64,000 nucleotides of DNA from Microplitis mediator. Taxonomy: Eukaryota; Arthropoda; Insecta; Hymenoptera; Braconidae. Each line of letters begins with the position of its first letter. The first letter of the stretch is position 1. Positions 1 through 12,127 of this stretch are shown here, piece after piece. Below the pieces are notes generated by a model. The model had not been told where the DNA came from. It was given only the letters and a program-made list of their open reading frames with translations, and made no database searches. Made by a program: the position numbers and the translations under genes. The stretch covers positions 9,052,001 to 9,116,000 of the forward strand of contig NC_079975.1 in NCBI RefSeq assembly GCF_029852145.1, given 5' to 3'.

Positions 1-311
1 AACGCACCCTACCGATTAAGTTCAAATTTTCACGGCTTCAAGACATTAACAAGCCGCGTCGAATGACACCTCAACGATCAAAATCGGTTCATCCGTTCAA
101 GAGTTATGAATATTTACATACATATATACGTACGTACGTACGTACGTACACACATACATACACTCGGACATCATCGTGAAATTAGTCATAATAGCTTTTT
201 AGGACCTTGAAACGTCGACATCTGATGGAAATTCGATTTTCGTAAATCGGACCGAAACCAATAACTTCCCGAATTTTTGAAAATTTACAATTTTCTTAGC
301 GGGAAGTTAAA
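1..311 (-). mobile_element. Truncated copy of AACTTCCCGCT-ended transposon
   Basis: This is the reverse complement of the element that starts at 8763. It ends with AGCGGGAAGTT at 299-309, and the rest runs off the left edge of the window. It includes a short ACGT/CATA microsatellite near 120-170, as the other copies do. No coding capacity is seen, so it is non-autonomous. Confidence 0.75.
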
Positions 312-677
312 AATTCCCTTTAAATGAATTAAAAAAAATTCATCATATCATTACGTACTTTGCGTATTATTTTATTAAAATTTTTGAAGTAACCAAAACT
401 GGTACTAAAGTGGCCAAAAATGGTACTTCTATCCTATATGAATTATAAAATAAAATTCAAATAAGATATTGAAAATAATACACGGATCAATGTCCAATAG
501 AATGAATCAATTATTCTTGAATTATAATTATTATTTAAAATATTGGACCTAATAAAACATAAACGTATATGTTAATTATAAATTTATAAATAAAAAATGC
601 ATCTGGATTTGATTTAGGCTGTATTTTTATTCATCACACAAGCATTAATAATAATTAAGTTACAATAATAATAATCC

Positions 678-792
678 GAAAATTCCCATAGAATCCAATC
701 ACATGCGACAAAAACGGCATTGAAACCAATACAGTCTATAGGATTCTATGCGGTTTTTGTCGCAGTTACGTGGATTCTACAAGAATTTTTGG
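678..792. repeat. Short foldback repeat
   Basis: An imperfect palindrome. GCGACAAAAACGGCAT near 706-721 is the inverse of a segment near 748-764, and TAGAATCC-type ends face each other near 688 and 770. It could be a small MITE or the remains of one. Confidence 0.55.
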
Positions 793-982
793 ACAGAGTA
801 TATACTGATATACATCAAGATTAGTTTCGATTAAAATTTAGTTTAGTTAAATTGATAATATTTAAAATCTATAAACTATTTTTAAACAGATGAGATTATA
901 TTGTTTATTAGTATGTGTTAAAAAAATTATGTCACTAATTTTACGATTTTATGTTGAAGCTTAAATAATTATAACTCAACTA

Positions 983-1118
983 TTCTTTCTAAACATGAAT
1001 AAGTCAATATTCACTAATTCTGAGTGCCAACCGAACCACTTTTTGAAATTAGCGGTTCGGTTTGCACTTGGCATTAGTAAATCTTCACTTATTTTCACTT
1101 ATTCATGTTTAGAGAGTT
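983..1118. mobile_element. Foldback MITE with TCTAAACATGAATAAGT ends
   Basis: The left end TTCTAAACATGAATAAGT-like sequence (986-1004) is inverted at 1094-1112. A second inverted pair, CCGAACC and GGTTCGG, lies inside (1032-1055). About 135 bp in total, with no reading frame. Confidence 0.6.
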
Positions 1119-2624
1119 ATTAGAACTTAATTATTACTGGCCACAAATAGCACTTCTATCTTAATTCAGTACATTCAATATAATCGTTTCATACAAATTA
1201 AACTCGTAAAATTCATATATAATTATTACATAACGAGTCATACAAATTTTTTAAACCCAATCAATCCGCCAAAGCACTCACATGATAATGGTAAATTCAT
1301 AGGGAAAGTCTGTAAAACCGACTGTCAGCAAAGCTTAGAAAATTTTACTAAAATGGTCATTCGTATAAAATGTAATTCTGAAGAATTGGCGTTCGTAGTT
1401 TGAAATTTCGGAAGTATTGGATTTCTGAAATATTGTCATTCTAAATATTGTTAATTCTTTATTACGAAAGAATGAATATTGTAAATTCTGAGTATGTGTT
1501 GATATAAAGATTAGAGATTCGATGTTTTTGACAAGGTGATAATTTGTCATTCTGAATTATGAACCATCTTTATTGTTTACATTCCTAGCTGTGAGTTTCT
1601 GAAGTTGGTATACTTTTGAAATTTTTACTTTTGACGGTGTGCCTGCAAGCCCAGTGTGCCTGCCCCATATTATATACTTCTAACCAATTCTTTTGGCGCG
1701 GGTATTTCGAAAATAAAAATATAAAAAATTGAGATGAGACGAATAAATACATAAATAAAAATAATAAATAAACAAGTAAAAAAAAAATAAAAAAAGAAAA
1801 AAAAACGTAAAATTTTTCACAGATCGTACGGCGAATAATTTCGGAATTTTTTACGTTTGAAATTTATTATTTTTTTTTTTTTTTATTATTTTTATATAAA
1901 TAAATAACATTTGTACTTCAAATTTTATTTATTTTATTTTGCCTGCGACATTACCCTTACGCAGTGTTTTGATATTTACGATCAAATAAGCATTATGAGT
2001 CGTACACTTTTGGATTTTCCAAACTTTTTTTTCTCAACTGAAACTTCACTTTATTTTTCCATTCATTGAATTTATTTTAATAATACCTTCTTTTAATTTT
2101 GAGGTTCTCCAATTACTTAATTTTCTTTATTAATCAATTTTCCGATTATAAATTTTTCACTTAATTAATTATTTCACTATTGTTGTAAATTGATTTTATC
2201 ACTGCAAAATAATCCGTTCCATAACATCAAGACGCTTACTACTTTTACTACTCAACGATACCTTATCAAAATTCTTGGCGTCACTTTTAACTCCGATTTA
2301 TTTTAGAAATTTATTAACTTAGTTTTATGATTAATTTATAATTATTTTTACGACTAGAATGTGCAATTAATTAATTAATTTTGGGCCTGAATATAATTTA
2401 TACACGTGACTAGAATTAGAGGTTGTAAACAGACTATATAAATTCGGTCAGTGATTTAGAATCACCTGGGCCTGAATTTGACAATGTAAAATTAAGCAGA
2501 TTATCTATTGATTAAATAATTCGGCCAATGGAATAAATTCCGACCTCAATTAAGCTATGACGCGATAAAGAAAATTAATTTATAGCGGTCGATGGGCCTG
2601 AAATAAATTAATAAATTGAACGGG
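1119..2624. other. Non-coding, A+T-rich stretch
   Basis: I see no exon, splice-framed reading frame or RNA gene here. Poly-A and poly-T runs lie at 1770-1880. A degenerate end of the GTACTTCTAT MITE family (compare 37266-37480) lies around 1138-1172, with a better one at 392-440 just upstream. One CACGTG hexamer is at 2403-2408. Confidence 0.5.
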
Positions 2625-2804
2625 TTACCCATTCCGGAAAAACAAATGATTTTATAAATTGTGCAAAATTTTATAAAACTTTATACTGAAAATGGCCTGG
2701 TAGAATTTTATAAAATTTTACCAGGCCATTTTCAGTAAAAAATTTTAGTACTAAAATTTTGTAAAATTTTATAAAATTTTATAACAACATTTTTTTCCGG
2801 GTAA
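2625..2804. mobile_element. Foldback MITE with CCGGAAAAA ends
   Basis: The inverted ends are TTACCCATTCCGGAAAAA (2625) and TTTTTTCCGGGTAA (2791-2804). A nearly perfect hairpin built on ACTGAAAATGGCCTGGTA and its inverse occupies about 2685-2742. The interior is made of AAATTTTATAAAATT units. Confidence 0.6.
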
Positions 2805-2860
2805 GTAAAATTTTCTTCCGAAAAACTTGAAGAAAACAGCAATAAAATAATTAATATTAA

Positions 2861-3350
2861 GATGAGTGACTCTTCTATCGGCCAGTTAAGCGTATTTTTT
2901 TTTCGAATTAAGAATTAAAATATAAAAAACCAATTCATGTATAAAACAGTAATAGAACCTTGAAGCTTATACATTTAACTTCAAATTAAAAAAATTATAT
3001 GTAAAAATATTTATTAGAAATTAAATAATAAATGAAAATAACTTCAATTGCTGATGTCCCCTTTATCAGCCTAGCTGTCCCCTCTATCGGCCTGCCTAGA
3101 CCCCCTTTATCGGCCACCTTATAGATAAAATTTTAGCTCATCGGATGTATATAATTTATTTACATCTATTCTAAATATTTATATTTATTTTGAAATATAA
3201 CTTAATCAATTTGTTGATTTATTTTGACATTAACAAATTAAATTGACTATTTTGCATATAAATGCTGATAACCTCAAAAAAAAATAAAACTAAGGTGGCC
3301 GATAATCCATACAGAGGTAATTTTCTTGTATCTATATTCGGCCACCCTAT
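2861..3350 (+). mobile_element. GGCCGATAGAGGGG-family element
   Basis: It starts with AGTGACTCTTCTATCGGCC. It shares a long colinear block, in inverse orientation, with 24430-24741, including the CCCCTCTATCGGCC / GGCCGATAGAGGGG motif repeated inside. There is no open frame. The left 2.9 kb copy and the 23.2-24.7 kb copy define the family. Confidence 0.65.
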
Positions 3351-3782
3351 TTTTAAGATAAATTAGGCAAAAATCATTAAATTTTTAACTCCTAAAATTA
3401 CTATGAAACGAATTAATGAGATTACAAAAAAAAATCGGACTTTTATTGTTATTTTTAATTAGTAATAGGTTATTGAAAAAACAAGAAACCTTAACCTACC
3501 TGATAAGAAATCACCAGAAGTCGCATCTGACGCACTACTATTTTTTTTTTAATTATAAAATGAATTTTTACAATAATCAGAGTTGACTCTGCTCCTTACG
3601 CAAGTATCTTCGCGAAATGTCACATCAAATATATTGAGGATATTTTGTGGAAGTATCTCGCCCCAAAATTCATAAGGATTAAGAAAGCTATTAGAGTAAT
3701 AATTTTAATTAGAATCCATGATTACACAAAGAAACATAAGTAATTATGATAATAGTGCCTGTCCAAAAAATAACTTGACGTT

Positions 3783-6700
3783 TTAATTAACTTTTATGAA
3801 TGATTGGCATAGTAATAATATTTTCTCCTCATATGATAGAGTTATATTCAGCATGTATTGATTAGGTGGCACTCTATCTGCTAATGCTTCTGGATCAAGT
3901 ACATAACCTTCGGTTCCATAATGACCCTAGAAAGAGTTAGAATTAAGATTAAAACATTGTATAACAATGAGATTCATAGATATGAGTAACAAAAATCAAT
4001 ATTGAAATTTAAAAAACGATTTTAGTTAAAGATGTATTCAATATCTAATTAATCATTATGTCTTGTGTCAAAAATTGTTTCCATTCTCGGGAAAAAATGT
4101 TTTTAAAAAATTTTAGAAAATTATATCAAATTTTATAAGATTTCACAGCAAAATTTTAGAGAAATTCATACAATTTTATAGAATTGTATAAAATTTTATA
4201 AAGTTTTACACGATTTTATAATATTATATCAAATTTTATACACAATTTTATGAGACTCTACAGTGAAATTTTATATAGTAAGATCTGAGTAAGGGACGTA
4301 ATAAGTATAAATGAAATTTTATAAAATTGAAAAAAATTTTCTAACATTTCATAAAACTTTAGGGAATTTGATGTCATTATTGCATCTAGTGTGAAATAGC
4401 ATTTTGTAAAACTTGATAGAATTTCACACAATTTTGTAAAATTTTATACAGTTTAAAAAATGATAAAAATTGTCATATGACAACTGTATGTATAAGGTTT
4501 TATCTGATTTTAATATAAAATTTATTAAAATGTTATAGAAACATTGTCCCCGGCACCTTATTACTAGTCAAAAACAGAACTTGATCTAAACTAAGTCACG
4601 ATTTAAGGTGATCAAGTCTGAATCAAGTTTTATTTTTGACCCGGGTATGCAGGTGTTTGTGAATCACGAATTCGCTAGTAGTTGTTTGCAGCATCGGCTT
4701 CGCCTTGGTCAACAATTACATGTGATCTGAGACATTTCTTACTTTACTGCCAAAGGTATGTATACTATTTAATGCTTCTGAATCGCCCTTATGGGCATTT
4801 AATATTGCAAATCGTTTATCTTAAGGGGCAACGGTAACGGATTTTTAATTCAATTTAATTCACGGACAAACACTGGAAACCTAAAATAGAAAGTCTTTAG
4901 CGTTTTTTAAAACCTTAACAATGCTAAAAATTTCGTATTTTCAAAAATTCTGATTCGTCTCCGAAAAAAATTGTTTTAAAATTCTCCTTTACTCTACGAA
5001 TGCAACAGACGTAGTCCTATTTATTTTTCGGAGTGTGAGGAAAAAGTCCGGTGGCGTTCCTCTTTAATCAGGGAGTAGCATTTTTGTAGTTACATTCTCT
5101 GACGAAAAAATATTAATGAAAAACGAGTGGACTAGAATTTTTGCACACTAATGCTTTAGTACCATTAGTGCGTTTAGTGGTCTTGGTATTTTCAGTGTTA
5201 TGAGCGTAATGCACTTATTCCGTATCAATGTGTAACGAAGTTGAAATAATTTGAGTTGAGCCCATTTTTTTTTCTGTTTTTTTTTAAATATTGAATTTAT
5301 TAATTTTTTTTAACTTCCCGCTAAGAAAATCGATGATTTTCAAAAATTTCGGGAAATTATTATTTTCACCCCGATTTGCGAAAATCGGAATTTCATCAGA
5401 TGTCGACGTTGTGAGGTCCTATAAGAAGCTATTCTGACTATGTTAAGAATAATGTTCGAGTGTCTGTGTGTGTGTATGTGTGTGTGTGTGATCGGTCTAT
5501 AACTTTTTAACTAATGAACCGATTTGGATGGTTAAGGCGATAATCGTAAGAGCTCGTTGGCCATCAACTTTTCTGAATATTTCAGATCATTTGATCAAGT
5601 AGACTCGAAAATATTGGCGAATTACGAAAAAAAATTTTTTTTTCAGTTTTTTATTGTTTTCTCAGAAACGAGTTGAACGATCGACTGCAAAAGCTACTCA
5701 ACTCTAGAACTTTATAAGTTGCGTCGAGTGCGACCTCAACCATCAAAATCGGTTACATCGTTCGCGAGATATCGTGGGAGAAAGAAATGCTAAAACACGG
5801 TTTTTTTCGATAACAATGGCATACAAAAGCATATAAAAAAATTTTTTAGTTTTTATTAATGTATTCACAACAAAGTTTTCGAGCTCAAGGAGCTCGAAAA
5901 CAGCGGGAAGTTTTAGGGGTGGCCCGCAGGGTCAACCGATAGACAGATTTTTTATTTTTGTGATCAATTTAGCTATAAATCTACTTTTTTGCTTAACATC
6001 ATTCAAAAAATGAAAGAAAATGAATTCGTTAACGTTTGAACTTTCCTTTAATCTCTTGTGCGAAATCGCCGTCATGAAACTGTATATTTCTTGGTGCGTT
6101 TCACATACACCGTAAAAAATCCGGAGTGAATCCGGATTGAAAATAAATCCGAATTCACTCCGGATTCACTCCACCACTCGGAGTTCCGGAGTTTTAAAAA
6201 AAATCACTCCGCATGCGGAGTGAATTGGGAGTTTTTTTTGTAGCGGAGTGATCTCGGAGTGATGCAGATTTTATTTCACTCCCAATTCAGTCCGTTCCGG
6301 AGTTTTAACATTTAAATTAATTTATAGTAAACTGTTAAACAGCGTGTGTGTGCGAGCGCCAGTGCGTGCGTGCGAGTGTGTCGGTGTGCGCGTGTCTGTG
6401 GATGTGCGTGCGTGCGTGAGTGCGCGTGTGTGAGTGTGCAAATGTGTGCGTGTGCGTTTATGCGAATCTGTTCGTGTGTGTGCGTGTGTCTGATCGGGTG
6501 TGAGTGTTTGTGCGAGTGTGTTCGGATCTCTGCATGTGTGTGCGCGTGTGTGCGTGAGTGTGTTTGGGTGTGTGCGAATGTGTGCGTATGTATATTCGGG
6601 TGTGTGTGCATGTGTGCGTGCGTGTGTTCGGGAGTGTGCGAATGTGTGCATATATGTGTTCGGGTGTGTGTGTGTGAGTGTGTGTCTGCGTATCAGTTGA

Positions 6701-9700
6701 TCAATACTGTACTACGCGATTTTTATTTCGATTTCACTTAGTGGAGTTATATTTTACTAATAATATTCCTAAAACTCCCCTCCGGAGTGAATTTCACTCT
6801 GGAGGGAGTGAATAATTTAAAATTCATTTACTTCGCATTCACTCCGGATTTAATCCGCATTCACGCCGCGAATTTTTTACAGTGTATGTAAAATATTTTA
6901 TAATTTTAATCTTAGTAAATATTATTTTTTGAAGAATGAATATCACTCGCTTTGGCTTTTGTGTTTTCAAAGGTGTTATAACTTACAATTTCCGGTGGAC
7001 AGTGGTCTTGAGAAAATCCAATTGCACTAAGAAAAGGAGCTGACACAATAGGGTCCTCCATTATATCACACAAGTCCACCGTTTGATCAATTCCAGTACT
7101 CACAACATATTCTCCCATTGATGCTGCTAGTATTGTGAGATGTCCCTAAAATTTATGAATAGATTATTTTTTTTGATTCATGAGCTATAAAGCTTATATA
7201 CACGAAAGAAATATCGTCAGAGTGAGTATACGTATCGCTATTCTGGCTAATACGCTGTATACTCAACTTACTTACTGATACGCCGTATAGCCAATTCAGC
7301 TATACAGAGTTTCATCACAGTGGATCATCAAAATGATGATCCATATCCTTATTTTAGGCATTTTATGAATCTCTGATATGACTATTACGCAAACTCTGTA
7401 TTTAGGGAACCGAAAACCGATAACGATGCAACGTATAGCCAATTTAGCTATACGGATCCTCACGCAGGCAAGACAGATACTTATATCAATGAAACTACAT
7501 ATATTTACAAAGGCTACTATTTGTCGCATTTTTAAATTAAATAAATGAATGTTTATCCTAACATAAATACATATCTTTAATTTAACGATACTACAGACTA
7601 TTGAATTAACATATTAGTATTCTTAAATAAGGTATACGAATCATTATTCTCACGATACATCATTTGAAGATACATTGGATAGTCATTCTGACATTATATT
7701 TCTCTCTGTATACATCGGAAACTTGATTCTTTTCAGAAAAAGGCTGCTATGGTCTAACATCTAATGTTGATAGTTTACGAGATATAATCTCTAAAATGTT
7801 AATTATTCAAAAAAGTGGCTAGTGAAAAGTATGCTACTGATTTAAATAGTCGTATACTTTTTACTGCAAATAAGTGACTATTCAGTGCCAAATTCATATT
7901 TTCATTAATTTTTAGAGAACCTACTCTCTATAAATGTCTATAGACAATTTAAATATGTTAAAACAAAATATCTTCATAGTATCATTTGTACATTTTACTC
8001 GTTCATAATAGAGGGGTAGCTGAAAAAGTTTGTTCAAAATACTAACACTGCACAGCATTATAGTACAATCAAGTGAGAATTTCAAATACATAAATGAGGT
8101 GAACAAATTCGAAACATTTTGGAATTTCGACATTTCGAGAGTTTGTTAATAATAAGAAAAATAATAGAGAGCTCTCTAAAACTGAATTAATAAATATTCA
8201 GTATTTACTAACTCGCTTTTAGATAGAACTCTGGTAGACTAAAAATACGGTACCCGGGTCGAAAAATTCGATCTGATCTTAGTCTAATTGAACTGCATTT
8301 GGACTAATTGGCCTGTATGTGAACTATAGTTAATCTGTTTTTGATCTTTTATAAAAATTTTAAGTTGTCTTTGATCTGCTGTTTAAAAAAACGTAGGTAG
8401 CCATTTGAAATTTCCCATTTAAATAACATGCAAAAAAAATTTTTTTGATTAAAAATATTATAACTTTTGAACCGTGAGAGATAAAAATTCGGCTCTAGAA
8501 TACTCTTGTATGGCACTTTTTTAAATTAAGCTAAAAATTTTGCCCAATGGGAGAGTTTTTTTCTCAATATATAGGTCCTTTTTAAGACGTAAATTCGATA
8601 GGTTAGTTTTTTTGGCTCACCCTAATGTCCCCGAATCACTTCCCATGAGCAGTAAGTTTAATTGAGCTTTATTTATTCTTATTATTTTCGATAAATCATG
8701 TATGTAGTGGTTAATGGAATAGTAATTAATTTTCTCCATAAATGGAAATATTAATTGTTTTTAACTTCCCGCTAAGAAAATTGTAAATTTTCAAAAATTC
8801 GGGAAGTTATTGGTTTCGGTCCGATTTACGAAAATCGAATTTCCATCAGATGTCGACGTTTCGAGGTCCTAGGAAGCTATCCTGACTAATTTCACGATGA
8901 TGTCCGAGTGTATGTATGTGTGTACGTACGTACGTATGTATGTATGTAAATATTCATAACTCTTGAACGGATGAACCGATTTTGATCGTTGAGGTGTCAT
9001 TCGACGCGGCTTGTTAATGTCTTGAGGCCGTGAAAATTTGAACTTAATCGGTAGGGTGCGTTCAGAGATATTTCGAAAATAAAATTTTTTCAAAAATGTT
9101 TTATTTGGATAACTTTTAATTTGCTCGATGGATTGATTCCAAAATCTAATCAGCTCTAAAACTCTATAAGCCGCGTCGAATGCCACCTCAACCATCAAAA
9201 TCGGGTCATTCGTTCAAGAGAAACCGTTGACGAAAGAATTCAAAAAAAAATTTTTTTTTGGTTTTTTCGAAATTTCTCAAAAACGACTCATTAATCGATT
9301 TCAAAATTTGATCAGCTTTAGAACTTGATAAAACACGTCGATTGCCGCCTCAACCATCAAAATCGGTTAATTCGTTCCCGAGATATCGTGGGAGAAAGAA
9401 ATGCTAAAAAATGGTTTTTTACAAAACAATGGCATACAAAAGTATTTGCGAGCTCGAAGAGCTCGAAAATGTATTCACATTAATGTTTTCGAGCTCAACG
9501 AGCTCGAAAACAGCGGGAAGTTTTGGGGCTGGCCCGCAGGGTCAACTGACAGACCGATTTTTTTTTTAATGATTTTGTGAATTCAAATTTACTGCTGTTA
9601 CATTCTGGGAAATTAGTTGATTTAAAGCAGATAAAATTTTTCGACCCGGGTGGAATGCCCCACATACAGCTATAAGAATCTATCGGATTTTTTAAGCAGG

Positions 9701-10447
9701 GAAATCTGTGGTGAAACGCAACAAATTGTATCATATTATAATTAATATCTGTTAAGTATTTACTGGCGTACGGAAAATCTTGAGTATTATTGCTCTCTAA
9801 AATCGAATTAGTGAAATTCTCGCGAATCAGTGGATAGTTACTATTTCTACAGCTATAAGTATACCACTAATTCAACCAGTGGTATACTTATAGCTGGTTC
9901 CCAGTGAATATTCACTAATTTGAAGTGAATTTCACTGATTCATTTTTAGAGAGTGAATAAAATAAACAATAATATGAGTAATAACGATAATAATAATGCG
10001 AAACAATAATTACTTGAGTTTCTATCGGAAGTTGTTTAATTATAGTGATGTTTGAAGCAAATTGATTCTGATTATTTACAAAAACTTCAGGTTCTAAGAA
10101 ATATTCCTTATCGTAGAAGGGACACTCGGTGTCCTCGAGAACAATATCTACGGCTCCCTAAAAAAATTACATTAAGAACAATATATTTACTGCAAAAAAA
10201 AAGGAACAAATGTGAGTACACAGAAAAAAAATTTCAGTTAATTGAAAAGTAACCTACATAGTAAATTTTGAAGTGAAGACATTTGAAGGTTGATGTTTGT
10301 TAGAATATAGTCCAAGATTAAGTTTATATCATAAATTTTAATGGAATTTTCTTTCCGTGTAGAATAAAAAGTTGGTATTATAATTAAATAAATTACCTGT
10401 ATGCCAAACGATTGAGTGATGACAACTAGAGTGATTAGTAACATCAT
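3783..10447 (-). CDS. Secreted DUF1091/MD-2-like protein, four exons
   Basis: Four minus-strand exons join in phase 0: 10397-10447, 10014-10157, 6987-7145 and 3783-3926. Each junction has GT donors and AG acceptors. They give 165 residues and a stop. Exon 1 encodes a hydrophobic 17-residue signal peptide starting MMLLITLVV. The mature part has four cysteines (ECPFYD, LCDI, DHCPPE, LLLCQ). The CPPE-GHY and DPEALADRVPP..Y pattern near the C-terminus resembles insect secreted proteins of the DUF1091/MD-2-like lipid-binding type (CheA/CheB relatives). Family assignment is from pattern memory; the gene structure is seen directly. Introns 2 and 3 are 2.9 and 3.1 kb and carry transposons. The 239 bp intron 1 is largely a MITE. 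A foldback element starts 86 bp upstream of the start codon. The first of two adjacent ATGs was chosen. Ligand and role are unknown. Confidence 0.75.
4080..4560. repeat. AAATTTTATA-rich degenerate array
   Basis: This stretch is built from many diverged copies of AAAATTTTATAxAATTT, spaced irregularly. It lies in intron 3 of the secreted-protein gene. Right after it, near 4560-4650, is a TTTTTGACCCGGG terminus shared with 8248, 9645 and 15070. Confidence 0.4.
5312..5957 (+). mobile_element. AACTTCCCGCT-ended transposon, non-autonomous
   Basis: It begins AACTTCCCGCTAAGAAAAT (5312) and has the inverse AGCGGGAAGTT at 5902-5912. As in the other copies, homology continues about 45 bp further (GGCCCGCAGGGTCAACCGAT), so the true end is probably near 5957. 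Internally there is a GT microsatellite (5461-5490) and a GAGCTC hairpin (5880-5897). It sits inside intron 3 of the secreted-protein gene. Confidence 0.75.
6107..6885. mobile_element. TA-CACCG TIR element with GGAGTGAATTCACTCC repeats
   Basis: The ends are TACACCGTAAAAAAT (6107) and ATTTTTTACAGTGTA (6871-6885). The interior carries many inverted and direct copies of GGAGTGAAT / ATTCACTCC (6121-6305 and 6775-6860), on either side of a long GT-rich microsatellite. There is no gene. It is one member of the CACnG-ended group described in the findings. Confidence 0.7.
6340..6695. repeat. GT/GTGC-rich microsatellite, ~350 bp
   Basis: A long run of degenerate TGTGTGCG/TGTGTTCG units. It yields long cysteine/valine- or histidine/threonine-rich open frames on both strands, which are artefacts of the repeat. 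It lies inside the 6107-6885 element. Confidence 0.85.
7226..7475. repeat. Palindromic GTATAGCC repeats in intron 2
   Basis: CGTATAGCCAATTCAGCTATAC (7273-7294) recurs with one change near 7431-7452, and each copy is nearly self-complementary. ATCATCATTTTGATGAT-type dyads lie between them. Probably a decayed foldback element within intron 2 of the secreted-protein gene. Confidence 0.45.
8248..8380. repeat. CCCGGGTC-ended element fragment
   Basis: It starts ACCCGGGTCGAAAAATTC, followed by short diverged repeats of GATCTGATC / AGTCTAA. The same terminus, in inverse orientation, is seen at 4640-4650, 9645-9655 and 15070-15082. Confidence 0.4.
8763..9565 (+). mobile_element. AACTTCCCGCT-ended transposon, longest copy
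   Basis: AACTTCCCGCT at 8763-8773 and its inverse at 9512-9522; homology with other copies continues through GGCCCGCAGGGTCAACTGAC to about 9565. It contains a GTAC/GTAT microsatellite (8910-8950) and GAGCTCGAAGAGCTC hairpins (9451-9468, 9491-9507). It lies in intron 2 of the secreted-protein gene. No transposase frame is present. Confidence 0.75.
9793..9953. mobile_element. Palindromic MITE with CTCTCTAAAA ends, copy A
   Basis: It is delimited by CTCTCTAAAA (9793) and TTTTTAGAGAG. The centre is a perfect hairpin of CAGCTATAAGTATACCACT and its inverse. It is nearly identical to 11747-11908, which implies recent activity of this family. Confidence 0.75.
10216..10361. mobile_element. Small CACAG-ended MITE filling intron 1
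   Basis: TACACAGAAAAAAAATTTC at the left and GAATTTTCTTTCCGTGTA at the right form the inverted ends. The 146 bp element makes up most of the 239 bp first intron of the secreted-protein gene. Confidence 0.55.
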
Positions 10448-10532
10448 ATTTTCGTGTAAACTGTTATACCTTCGAAGATTACGATACTTATGAGCCACAA
10501 AATCGTAATCAGCCTGTTATATTATAACGAGA

Positions 10533-12127
10533 GAGAGACTTTAATTAGAGCAAAAATTCCAGGCCACCGGTGACGTAAGTATACACTAAGCTATCGTCAC
10601 AAAATCAATCAACAACAATGTAAAAATGCGATTTAAAAAAATACAAAGTTAGTAATCAGTGAATCAATCTTTTTTTGAAGTCCGCGTGCAGCCATAATTA
10701 TATATTAAAGACAAATACTGTCCGGAAATTCAAAACTTATCTAATATCTTATTTGATTGAAAGGCGAATAATAATAATAATAATAATAATAACAATCTAT
10801 CGGATTTCCCGACAACATTTCTGCTTAGTATATAATTATGGCTGCACACGGATTTCAAGACAAAACTGATTCACTGATTAGTTACTTTGTATTGGTTTCA
10901 TATCACATTTTTACATTGTTGTTAATTGATTTTGTGACGATAGCTTAGCATATCGCGTGCTAAAAGGTAAAAGGGTGCATTGCTACAGGTTAGTAGGGAA
11001 TTATGCTAAAAGGGCGCATGAAACAATTTTTTTTTGCTATTAGCTTTGAAATTTTTCGAAACGCAAAGATCTGCAAAAAAAAAATTTGGGCATCCTTAAG
11101 CTAAAAGGGCGTATCTCAAGACATACGCCCTTTTAGCTTTTGAAAAGTAGTGCCTAAAGCTAAAAGGACGCATAAAAAAAATTCAAGTTTTAATACAAAA
11201 TATTAACAAATCGTTTCACAAAACAAGTTAGATGAAAAAAACAGTCTCCTACACTTTTTTTTTTTTTTTCAAAATTTATTAAAAATAAAATAATTAAAAA
11301 AAAATGAAAATATCAAATTTTTAATTAAATAAAAATTTTCAAAACGATTATAAAAAATAAATATTTACTGGTTTTTTCTTTAATTATTGTTTTGGATTAT
11401 TATGGATCTGCCATAAATCAGAATAATTTTAAAAATAAAAAAAAAGTACAGATATGGATAAGGGGGGTATGGGAGTCGTACCTAAATGAACCGGTTACAT
11501 ATTTCTGCAAATTTTTTTTTTTTTCAATTTACTATAAGATTATAACAATCATAACAACAAATATTAATACAATCACGCGTACTTTGTGATTTTTCTAAGC
11601 ATATTTTTAATTTTGATATTAAAAGAATGCATCAGTTAGAATACACCTTTTTGACTGCAGCATTTATTTTTTTTTCATTTTTAGACTTCGGCTAAGCTTT
11701 TAATAAATTTTTCAGAAAAAAAAATTTATACGCTCTTTTAGCTTTCCCTCTAAAAACGAATTAGTAAAATTCACTGCGAATCAGTGGATAGTCACTATTT
11801 CTACAGCTATAAGTATACCACTAATTCAACCAGTGGTATACTTATAGCTGGTTCCCAGTTAATATTCACTAATTCGAAGTGAATTTCACTGATTCATTTT
11901 TAGAGAGTTTAGTCACAAAATTTTCAAATTCCTAAAGCTAAAAGGGCGCATAATTAAAGACATACGCCCTTTTAGCTTTGGAAAAACAATGTTTGATTTT
12001 CAAGCATAGAAAATGTTTACTAATCAATTGGCGATGAAAAAAAACTTATGCGCCCTTTTACCGTTTGGCACACGATATGCTTACGTCACCATTTTTCTGG
12101 AAGCTTTGATCTAATTAAAGTCTCTCA
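10533..12127. mobile_element. 1.6 kb composite foldback element, CTAAAAGGGCG array
   Basis: The outer inverted ends share GAGAGACTTTAATTAGA (10533 and 12110-12127) and GGTGACGTAAG (10568-10579 and 12081-12091). Inside the left part is a second long inverted repeat (about 10573-10705 against 10826-10955). The rest holds at least seven copies of GCTAAAAGGGCGYAT in both orientations, including a perfect hairpin near 11102-11139. A CTCTCTAAAA MITE is nested at 11747-11908. No credible coding region. Confidence 0.65.
11747..11908. mobile_element. Palindromic MITE with CTCTCTAAAA ends, copy B
   Basis: Nearly identical to 9793-9953, with the same central hairpin. It is nested in the 10.5-12.1 kb foldback element, so it inserted later than that element. 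Confidence 0.75.

Noticed and set aside
6312..6741. Several overlapping frames of 66-131 codons rich in Cys/Val or His/Thr
   Set aside because: They are translations of a degenerate GT microsatellite, open on both strands, with no start context or homolog-like pattern.
3783..7145. Reading exon 6987-7145 as a WD40-repeat exon
   Set aside because: The resemblance (a GHL...DQTVDL pattern) disappeared once the four exons were joined; signal peptide, cysteines and length fit a small secreted protein.
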